In this document: in pieces, positions 7,173-11,783 of the stretch
Layout of the letters: every line of letters begins with the position of its first letter
Numbering within the stretch: the first letter of the stretch is position 1
NCBI GenBank assembly: GCA_029939785.1
Contig: JAOZSG010000071.1
Span: 1 to 11,783 of the forward strand
Direction: 5' to 3'
DNA: 11,783 nt
Source: Fidelibacterota bacterium
Lineage (GTDB): Bacteria; Fidelibacterota; UBA2242; JAFGTP01
Program-made: the position numbers and the translations under genes
The notes under the pieces: model-generated
What the model was told of the DNA's origin: nothing
The model's input: only the letters and a program-made list of their open reading frames with translations
Databases searched by the model: none

Positions 7173-8336
7173 TTATTTGATTATTTCAGAGGCAAAACAT
7201 AGGGAAATATTATCGAAATCCCCGTTTTCCAACATTTTCTTAATAACTTTAATTGTATGGTTGTTAACATGACCAAGAGCAATTGCAGTCATTTTTTCTT
7301 TTGCTATATTAATTGCTTTATTAAGTTGATTTTCTATATATATATCATTTTTTTCGTGGTCAATAAATACTGATCGTTTCAATGAAGGAATGCCATGTGT
7401 ATTGCAAATATCAAATGCGACACTTTTTGCTGAAGTAATACTATCTAAAAAATATAAATTTTTATCTTTAATTACTTGTGCAACAATGGTCATTAGTTCT
7501 TTATCAGTTGTTGCTTTTGAACCCATATGATTATTCAATCCAACTGCCTGTGGAATACTCTCAATTGCCTTTAAAAGTTTTAGTCTGTTTTCATTGTTGG
7601 TTGAATTTGTGGTTAATATAAATTCTTCTTCTCCTTTAATCAGGTTTTCTTTCTCCGGCTCCATTGGCATGTGTACAATAATCTCTTTATTATGTTTCAA
7701 TCCTTCATCAATAGCCCATTGTGTATATTGATGTCCGGGAATTATTGAAATTGTAATTTTTACATCCAGATTAATAAGTTCTCGAGCTGTTTTTCCACTT
7801 GAATAACCAAAATCATCAATTACTATTGCGAGTCTTGGTTTATTTAGTTTACCTGGTTTATCAATTATGTTATTCTTAAAGGTTTGTGAAACCTTTAGTG
7901 TATCCAGTAAAAAAAAAGCGATTTTGCCAACATCAATATTTTTATACATTACAGATAAACTAAATCCTTTATTATCAGGGAAAAGATTTAGTTTACCCGC
8001 TATTAGATTTCTATTCTTTAAAATATTTGTAATTTTAGAGATTATATTAATTGAATTATTATCTTTTACTTTTGTAAAAACTAATAAATAATCATGATCA
8101 ATAATCAGAGAATCTTTTTCAATAAATCCAATAGTTTTTAAGTGAGGTCTGACCTGAGTAGCAATAATATTTCTACCCTGATTAATGGTTTTATTAATAT
8201 TTTGTTTATTAAAATTTTGATGTACCGATATTGTCGAAATAATAATCAGGATTATTAGGAAAAAAACTAGTGGAATAATCCTTTTTTTATCTGATAAAAA
8301 ATAATTTTGAATCTTATTAATTAATTCTAAAGTCAT
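7173..8336 (-). CDS. Membrane-anchored divergent polysaccharide deacetylase (YibQ family)
   Basis: This is a 387-residue protein with one N-terminal membrane segment (about residues 20-38), which places the rest outside the cytoplasmic membrane. Residues 40-165 form a linker region that I do not recognise. A domain of the divergent polysaccharide deacetylase type (YibQ, formerly DUF610) covers about 167-385. Its signatures are PRLAIVIDDFGYS (Asp174-Asp175), VHMPMEP (His222), GLNNHMGSKAT (His270), YFLDS (Asp298) and ALGH (His356). The Asp and His residues are the expected metal and catalytic ligands of the carbohydrate esterase 4 fold. The substrate, presumably an envelope glycan, is unknown. 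I chose the ATG at 8336. An in-frame TTG at 8354 would add six residues, but it lies inside a TAnnTTTG promoter element and has no ribosome binding site, whereas GGTAAG precedes the ATG. It is the first gene of the run continuing through asparaginase. Confidence 0.88.
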   Translation of the reverse strand: MTLELINKIQNYFLSDKKRIIPLVFFLIILIIISTISVHQNFNKQNINKTINQGRNIIATQVRPHLKTIGFIEKDSLIIDHDYLLVFTKVKDNNSINIISKITNILKNRNLIAGKLNLFPDNKGFSLSVMYKNIDVGKIAFFLLDTLKVSQTFKNNIIDKPGKLNKPRLAIVIDDFGYSSGKTARELINLDVKITISIIPGHQYTQWAIDEGLKHNKEIIVHMPMEPEKENLIKGEEEFILTTNSTNNENRLKLLKAIESIPQAVGLNNHMGSKATTDKELMTIVAQVIKDKNLYFLDSITSAKSVAFDICNTHGIPSLKRSVFIDHEKNDIYIENQLNKAINIAKEKMTAIALGHVNNHTIKVIKKMLENGDFDNISLCFASEIIK

Positions 8337-8351
8337 TTTACTTACCAGTGC

Positions 8352-8382
8352 CAAAAATACAATAATAAGAGTCTAAAGTAAA
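8352..8382 (-). promoter_or_regulatory. Bacteroidota-type promoter candidate for the deacetylase-asparaginase run
   Basis: Read on the minus strand, TATTTTTG (8359-8352) matches TAnnTTTG in full. TTTA (8382-8379) stands 19 bp upstream in the place of the -33 element, which is expected to be TTTG or TTG. Transcription from it would give a very short leader ahead of the ATG at 8336. The -7 match is good and the -33 match is imperfect. AT-rich sequence yields chance matches, so this is a candidate only. Confidence 0.45.
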
Positions 8383-8426
8383 GCATTCTATTTACTTATT
8401 TTTCCTGATTAAAAAAAAATAAAAAC

Positions 8427-8460
8427 TTATTGAATATTAATTAAAACTTTCCTACATTTT
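8427..8460 (+). promoter_or_regulatory. Promoter candidate for the tRNA gene (TTATTG-N20-TACATTTT)
   Basis: On the plus strand, TTATTG (8427-8432) is followed after 20 bp by TACATTTT (8453-8460). This agrees with the Bacteroidota sigma-A pattern TTG-N19/20-TAnnTTTG except for the last base. A start near 8467 would give a leader of about a dozen nt before the tRNA at 8479. Both the spacing and the position relative to an RNA gene that needs its own promoter support the call. Confidence 0.5.
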
Positions 8461-8478
8461 CGAGCATTTTGAAATTAT

Positions 8479-8552
8479 GGCGGGATAGCTCAGTTGGTTA
8501 GAGCAGCGGAATCATAATCCGCGTGTCCGGGGTTCGAATCCCTGTCTCGCTA
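8479..8552 (+). tRNA. tRNA-Met (anticodon CAT), elongator type
   Basis: A full 74-nt cloverleaf can be folded. The acceptor is GGCGGGA/TCTCGCT (seven pairs, two of them G-T). The D stem is GCTC/GAGC with loop AGTTGGTTA. The anticodon stem GCGGA/TCCGC carries loop ATCATAA, with CAT at 34-36. The variable loop is GTGTC, and the T stem CGGGG/CCCTG carries loop TTCGAAT. The discriminator is A at 8552, followed by CAA, so the CCA end is not encoded and must be added after transcription. The initiator is excluded because the three G-C pairs at the base of the anticodon stem and the C1 mismatch are absent. A tRNA-Ile2 with lysidine-modified CAT cannot be ruled out from sequence alone. It is the only plus-strand gene in the window and has its own promoter candidate and terminator. 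Confidence 0.93.
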
Positions 8553-8553
8553 C

Positions 8554-8588
8554 AAAGCCTCCAATCCAAATGGAGGCTTTTTTGTTTT
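8554..8588 (+). terminator. Intrinsic terminator of the tRNA gene
   Basis: AAAGCCTCCA (8554-8563) and TGGAGGCTTT (8571-8580) form a perfect 10-bp stem around a 7-nt loop, followed by TTTTTGTTTTC. It begins two nt after the tRNA discriminator base, as is usual for single tRNA genes. On the minus strand only three Ts follow the stem, so it should be a poor terminator for transcription coming from the K+ channel gene. Confidence 0.9.
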
Positions 8589-8655
8589 CAGCTGTAAAAT
8601 TCTACAAATTGTCTCAAAATAAGTCAAAATGATATGATATGGAACTCAATCCAAT

Positions 8656-9483
8656 TTACGTACCATCATATTCCTGATAAATTATATTACCACAGGATTT
8701 ACAATGAGATGCATCTGTTTCATGAAATTTCAATCCACAGTTTGTACAGGTAACATGTTTTTTTGAAACATTAAACCATTCTTTAATTATCTGACTTGCC
8801 TGCCATGGAATAAGAACAATTCCGGAAATTACTATCAATATTACAGTCCAACGTCCTGATTGAGAGACAGGTACAATATCACCAAAACCAACTGTTGTCA
8901 ATGTAATTACGCTAAAATAAAATGCATCACCAAAAGTCTGAATTTGTGGATTTGATCCACTTTCTGCATAAAAGAATAAACCAGATGAGATGAAAAAGAT
9001 AATAAATATTGTGAACATTAATCTGAATAGTTTGAGTAAATAAACTGTAATTGTACCAAAGAAAAAATTAGGGTCAGACATAAATCGTAAAAATCGTATA
9101 ATTCGGAACACTCTTAATATTCTAATTATACGTAACATTTTCATCAATTTTAAATTCACACTGTATACCGGAATGAAAAACATTATAACAGTTGGTAATA
9201 TTGTAATTAGGTCAATTATACTATAAAAACTAAAAACTTGTTTTAATCTGAAAGGCGAACTATATAGTCTCAGGAAATATTCAATTATCAATATAAATAT
9301 TGTGATTACTTCCAGATTCCATAGAAAGGATTTAAAAAATTCTGATATTGGATAAGTTTCTGCAACAAAAATAACACAGAGTATAATATTGAGAAGTAGT
9401 ATAAAAATATCTATCAGTTTACCCAAAAGTGTAGAACTGTCCATTAAATAATATTGTAAAGTTTGTCGAAGTGTTTTTTTCAT
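8656..9483 (-). CDS. Voltage-gated K+ channel subunit with C-terminal zinc-ribbon-like tail
   Basis: This 275-residue protein has the six-segment Kv plan: S1 (about 22-40), S2 (54-72, with Glu68), S3 (84-105, with Asp91) and S4 (111-134). S5 (148-172), the pore helix and filter (183-203) and S6 (212-232) follow. S4 has positive residues at every third position: K112, K115, R118, R121, R124, R127, R130 and R133. The selectivity filter TTVGFGD (196-202) is that of a K+ channel. The cytoplasmic end holds CTNCG (246-250) and HCKSCG (260-265), a CxxC-x11-CxxC arrangement that looks like a small zinc ribbon. There is no tetramerisation (T1), cyclic-nucleotide or RCK/TrkA domain. It should form a tetramer in the inner membrane and pass K+ on depolarisation. 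The ATG at 9483 lacks a clear Shine-Dalgarno. It stands alone, 82 bp after the terminator of the sigma operon. Confidence 0.92.
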   Translation of the reverse strand: MKKTLRQTLQYYLMDSSTLLGKLIDIFILLLNIILCVIFVAETYPISEFFKSFLWNLEVITIFILIIEYFLRLYSSPFRLKQVFSFYSIIDLITILPTVIMFFIPVYSVNLKLMKMLRIIRILRVFRIIRFLRFMSDPNFFFGTITVYLLKLFRLMFTIFIIFFISSGLFFYAESGSNPQIQTFGDAFYFSVITLTTVGFGDIVPVSQSGRWTVILIVISGIVLIPWQASQIIKEWFNVSKKHVTCTNCGLKFHETDASHCKSCGNIIYQEYDGT

Positions 9484-9564
9484 ATCTATTCTAACATTTA
9501 ATTAACTTAAGTTCAAAATATTCAAAAAATTAATATATGTCAATGTAATTATATTTAATAAATA

Positions 9565-9596
9565 AAAAAGGAGAGTCATAAAATACTCTCCTTTTT
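9565..9596 (-). terminator. Strong hairpin terminator closing the sigma/LTxxQ operon (bidirectional form)
   Basis: AAAAAGGAGAGT (9565-9576) and ACTCTCCTTTTT (9585-9596) form a perfect 12-bp inverted repeat around an 8-nt loop. Read on the minus strand it begins 18 bp after the last gene's stop codon and ends in a T run (CTCCTTTTTTATTTATT). The A/T flanks are symmetrical, so it could also work on the plus strand. It separates the four-gene operon from the K+ channel gene. Confidence 0.9.
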
Positions 9597-9614
9597 ATAA
9601 TATTTGGAATTTGA

Positions 9615-10121
9615 TTAATTATGATGTCGATATTCATGTGGACTTTCTTTACATCCATGTCTGAAAAAATGTTTATCAGATCCTTTATAATTATAAAAAT
9701 TTCTGTTTGATCTTCTACCTTCTCTGAATCCATTTTTCATCATTTTAAATTGTTTCATTTTTTCTTTTTGTTCATCATTTAAAATATTACGCATTGCAAT
9801 TTTATTGTTAATTTGCATTTTGAATATTTTACTTTTAAGATCAGCAACCTTATTAATTGCAATATCAAGTTTCTTCCCTGTCACATCATCAAATATCAAT
9901 TCATGTAATTCAATATGTGATAATTCCATTTCAGTTTTTACTTTAATACTCTCTTTTTTAAATGCGATCCTCAAATCATGCATTTTTTCTTTTTGAACAT
10001 CTGTGAGGTCTAAACCTTTCAAGTCCATTTGTTGTTCCGAAACCGGGTGGTGATCAGGCCTTGGCTGAGCAATTAACACTAATGGTATTAATGTTAAGAG
10101 GATTATTACTTTTTTCATCAT
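9615..10121 (-). CDS. Exported LTxxQ-type protein (CpxP/Spy/ZraP-like, periplasmic heavy-metal sensor type)
   Basis: This 168-residue protein starts with a signal peptide (MMKKVIILLTLIPLVLIAQ). Two LTxxQ-type motifs follow, LDLTDVQKEKM (37-47) and LNDEQKEKM (114-122), in an otherwise helical, charged protein. This is the pattern of small periplasmic CpxP/Spy chaperones and of ZraP/CnrX-like metal sensors. The C-terminal 40 residues are basic and rich in His and aromatic residues (H151, H155, H162, H166, H167, with Cys157), a possible metal-binding tail. The upstream gene's TGA overlaps its start as ATGA. AAAGGAG (10125-10131) is only 3 nt from the ATG at 10121 but 6 nt from the in-frame ATG at 10118, so the second Met may be the true start. 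It is the last gene of the sigma operon. A chaperone and a sensor role cannot be told apart here. Confidence 0.82.
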   Translation of the reverse strand: MMKKVIILLTLIPLVLIAQPRPDHHPVSEQQMDLKGLDLTDVQKEKMHDLRIAFKKESIKVKTEMELSHIELHELIFDDVTGKKLDIAINKVADLKSKIFKMQINNKIAMRNILNDEQKEKMKQFKMMKNGFREGRRSNRNFYNYKGSDKHFFRHGCKESPHEYRHHN

Positions 10122-10621
10122 TTTCTCCTTTTATTTCTTTTTGGGTTAATATCTTCTCTGTTACTTAGAGCACGCATCAAATGCCTTTTAAAACGGCTTT
10201 CAAATACAATGACTCTTAATTGTTGTTCTTTGGTTAAAACTTTATTTAAGCTTTTTAAAAATATTGATCTCTCTTTTAATATTTTCCGTTCAGTATTTCC
10301 AATTTTATCAATTATTAAGTTTACTTCCTGTTCGGTCGGTTTATAATTTTCATTGTTGATTTTATCATTAATTTCCTGCATTATTTCTCGTTGTTGATTA
10401 TGGAATTTTAAAATCTTTTTTTCATGCTGTCTAATTAGAGGGAAAAACTCTGTTGCCTGATCGGTAGTTAAATCCAGAAATTCAGTCATTTTCCAGATAC
10501 GTAATTGTTCCATCTTATCGCGTCGGTCTTTATTACTTTTTTCATCAAAAGGACCTCTTTGAGCAAATAATGACATCGATGTCATTAATAATATTAGGAT
10601 TAGGTATATTTTATTTCTCAT
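10118..10621 (-). CDS. Exported LTxxQ-type protein, first of two (CpxP/Spy-like)
   Basis: This 167-residue protein has a signal peptide (MRNKIYLILILLMTSMSLFAQ). The rest is a helical body with LTTDQATEFFPL (51-62) and LTKEQQLRVIVFE (129-141), the paired LTxxQ motifs of the CpxP/Spy fold. It ends in a strongly basic tail (PKRNKRRK). It lacks the His-rich tail of its neighbour and the two share little beyond the motifs, so they are diverged paralogues at most. A perfect GGAGGT lies 5 nt before the ATG at 10621. The anti-sigma gene ends 14 bp upstream and the next gene starts within its stop codon. In other bacteria such proteins sense or buffer misfolded protein or metal in the periplasm. Placement behind a sigma/anti-sigma pair suggests it feeds back on that regulator. 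Confidence 0.82.
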   Translation of the reverse strand: MRNKIYLILILLMTSMSLFAQRGPFDEKSNKDRRDKMEQLRIWKMTEFLDLTTDQATEFFPLIRQHEKKILKFHNQQREIMQEINDKINNENYKPTEQEVNLIIDKIGNTERKILKERSIFLKSLNKVLTKEQQLRVIVFESRFKRHLMRALSNREDINPKRNKRRK

Positions 10622-10635
10622 AGTACCTCCATGGT

Positions 10636-11238
10636 TTATAATTTTACATTTTTTATTTCATTAATAATTTCTTCAAAGCAATCATCATCCAGACTTGCAA
10701 GAGCCTGTGTATAACCATCTGATGATGAGGTGGAATTTTCCAAAATATATTCTGTACTAAAGTTTATATAGTCATCTGAAGATAATTCTTCAACATCTTT
10801 CTGAGTTTCATCTGAATAATAGAAATAATCTGAACTAAAAAGACTTGTATTAGTAAGTTCTGAAATTAATTCAGTATCCTCAGAAAACAATAAATCAAAA
10901 TTCTGAAACTCAGAAGTTTTAAAAATAGTAAAAAAGGTAATAAGAAAAACAGTTACTACTGTTGCAGAAACTGGAATTAGTGTTAAAAATAATTTTTTAC
11001 GTTTATCGTCTTTCTCCAGACGATTATTAATTTTCACAACTAACTCACTGCCATAGGATGTAGAAAGTGTATGTTTTTCCTGTCTACACAAAGACTTTAT
11101 TTTGTCATATTCTCTGGATGTAATTTCACATTCGGAACATTCTGAAATATGATTTGCTACAAAATTTTGTTCCTTTTCTGTTAATCCACCATTAATAAAT
11201 AGTGGTAAAAGATCTGTTACTTTTTTACAAAGATTCAT
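10636..11238 (-). CDS. Zinc-finger (ZAS-type) membrane anti-sigma factor
   Basis: This 200-residue protein holds the anti-sigma zinc-binding signature H-x3-C-x2-C at HISECSEC (His30, Cys34, Cys37). The preceding helix starts at DLLPLFINGGLTEKE. One membrane segment lies at about 83-106. The remaining roughly 94 residues face outward and are very acidic and rich in Ser, Thr and Tyr (more than 20 Asp/Glu, few Lys/Arg), with no domain I recognise. The N-terminal part should hold the neighbouring ECF sigma factor inactive at the membrane. I chose the ATG at 11238 because GGGAG (11245-11249) lies 6 nt upstream. An in-frame ATG at 11259 would add seven residues but has no such site. With this start the gene overlaps the sigma gene by 14 nt, implying coupled translation. 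Family assignment is secure; the inducing signal is unknown. Confidence 0.88.
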   Translation of the reverse strand: MNLCKKVTDLLPLFINGGLTEKEQNFVANHISECSECEITSREYDKIKSLCRQEKHTLSTSYGSELVVKINNRLEKDDKRKKLFLTLIPVSATVVTVFLITFFTIFKTSEFQNFDLLFSEDTELISELTNTSLFSSDYFYYSDETQKDVEELSSDDYINFSTEYILENSTSSSDGYTQALASLDDDCFEEIINEIKNVKL

Positions 11239-11743
11239 AAGAAACTCCCATTTTTTCAAATTTCATCTTTAAATTTTTTATTGCATGTGAAAAGTTAACT
11301 TTTGCTGAGTTTTCCGATATATTCATTATTGCACTTATTTCTCTATATGATAGTTCCTGAAATGAACGAAGAATTATTATCATTTGTTGTTTTGCTGAAA
11401 GTTTTAGTATCACTTTCTTTAATATTTTTTTACTGTGATTAGAAATATTCGAGTGTTTTTCTTCACTTTTAATATCAATGTTTTCTAATCCTATGTATTG
11501 TCTTCGTTTCATTTTTTTTATATAGTTTAATCCATTGTTAACAGCGATTCTGTAAATCCAGGTATATATAGAAGAATCACCTTTAAATTTTGAAAAGTTC
11601 TTGTGAACTTTTATGAATGTCTCCTGTGTCAAATCATCTGCATCTTCGTGTGTCTTAACCATCCCGATAAATAATCCATAGATTTTTCCGTGATGTTCCA
11701 ATACTAGTCTGTTAAACTCTTCATTGCTTATCTTCTTTTGCAA
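11225..11743 (-). CDS. ECF-type RNA polymerase sigma factor (sigma-70 family)
   Basis: This 172-residue two-domain sigma factor has region 2 at about 8-78, with DADDLTQETFIKVHKNFSKFKGDSSIYTW-type core residues (34-62) and YRIAVNNGLNYIKK. Region 4 is at about 113-163, with LSAKQQMIIILRSFQELSYREIS and a helix-turn-helix ending NSAKVNFSHAIKNLK. Regions 1 and 3 are absent, as expected for ECF factors. The start is a TTG at 11743. The frame has a stop about 40 bp upstream, and the first in-frame ATG (Met28) would delete part of region 2. AAAAAGGA lies about 12 nt before the TTG, which is a long spacing, so initiation may be weak by design. It heads the operon with its anti-sigma factor and two LTxxQ proteins. 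Its own promoter lies beyond the window edge. The target regulon is not visible. Confidence 0.92.
   Translation of the reverse strand: MQKKISNEEFNRLVLEHHGKIYGLFIGMVKTHEDADDLTQETFIKVHKNFSKFKGDSSIYTWIYRIAVNNGLNYIKKMKRRQYIGLENIDIKSEEKHSNISNHSKKILKKVILKLSAKQQMIIILRSFQELSYREISAIMNISENSAKVNFSHAIKNLKMKFEKMGVSYESL
11245..11249 (-). promoter_or_regulatory. Ribosome binding site that decides the anti-sigma start
   Basis: GGGAG on the minus strand lies inside the 3' end of the sigma gene, 6 nt before the ATG at 11238. It favours that ATG over the in-frame ATG at 11259, which sits upstream of the site and has only A-rich sequence before it. Its position inside the sigma gene supports coupled translation of the pair. 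Confidence 0.75.
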
Positions 11744-11783
11744 TTTTATATTAATTCCTTTTTCAAGTTTCGCAGTTTAGACA

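Noticed and set aside
7042..7272. Plus-strand frame of 76 codons across the asparaginase-deacetylase junction
   Set aside because: It overlaps the conserved ends of two real genes and has no start signals. It looks like an AT-rich chance frame.
8479..8552. Initiator tRNA-fMet
   Set aside because: The acceptor begins with a normal G-T pair instead of the unpaired C1 of initiators, and the anticodon stem lacks the three consecutive G-C pairs. Elongator Met, or less likely Ile2, fits better.
8479..8600. tRNA gene as an integration (attachment) site for a mobile element
   Set aside because: No integrase gene, no repeated tRNA 3' end and no foreign-looking genes are present nearby in the window.
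9530..9733. Minus-strand frame of 67 codons overlapping the end of the last LTxxQ gene
   Set aside because: It starts inside the real gene in another frame, crosses the strong terminator hairpin, and lacks a Shine-Dalgarno.
1..11783. CRISPR array, toxin-antitoxin pair, defence island or prophage
   Set aside because: I saw no regularly spaced repeats, no small paired toxin-like genes, and no nuclease, integrase or phage structural motifs. The genes are housekeeping, transport and regulatory types.

Overview
The window is an ordinary-looking, AT-rich bacterial chromosomal segment. It carries eleven protein genes, all on the minus strand, and one plus-strand tRNA gene. I see no transposase, integrase, phage gene, CRISPR array or recognisable defence cassette. 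The taxonomic signals are indirect. The best promoter candidates fit the Bacteroidota-type pattern (TTG, about 19-20 bp, then TAnnTTTG) better than the classical -35/-10 pattern. The tRNA does not encode its CCA end. The gene families (ECF sigma/anti-sigma/LTxxQ operon, YibQ-type deacetylase, NhaC antiporter) suit a member of the FCB group: Bacteroidota, Ignavibacteria, Marinimicrobia or Cloacimonadota relatives. This placement is an inference. TGA is used as a stop, so the code is standard.

Layout in transcription order, from high to low coordinates. (1) 11743-9615 is a tightly packed four-gene operon: an ECF sigma factor, a membrane zinc-finger (ZAS) anti-sigma factor overlapping it, and two small exported LTxxQ (CpxP/Spy/ZraP-like) proteins joined by an ATGA overlap. 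It closes with a strong hairpin terminator at 9565-9596. (2) 9483-8656 is a single voltage-gated K+ channel gene whose protein ends in a zinc-ribbon-like tail. (3) 8479-8552 is a tRNA with a CAT anticodon (elongator Met most likely) on the plus strand, with its own promoter candidate and a clear intrinsic terminator. (4) 8336-4115 is a run of four close genes: a membrane-anchored divergent polysaccharide deacetylase, a type III (Rhizobium etli ReAV-like) asparaginase, a YihX-like HAD phosphatase and an NhaC-family antiporter. (5) 4005-3355 is a second HAD phosphatase (beta-phosphoglucomutase-like), separated from the antiporter by a gap holding an inverted repeat. (6) 3095-1 is a small alpha/alpha-toroid (prenyltransferase/squalene-cyclase-repeat) protein of unknown function, followed 30 bp later by the Lon protease gene, which runs off the window edge.

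The part that most resembles a self-contained system is the sigma/anti-sigma/LTxxQ operon. Its plan is a cytoplasmic sigma factor, a one-pass membrane anti-sigma factor with a very acidic extracytoplasmic tail, and two basic periplasmic LTxxQ proteins. That matches an envelope- or metal-stress sensing circuit of the CnrYXH/CpxP kind, with the sensor proteins inside the operon they would control. The asparaginase/HAD/NhaC/deacetylase cluster looks metabolic and has no obvious single purpose. The longest gene-free stretch is under 300 bp (3096-3354) and holds nothing I can name.
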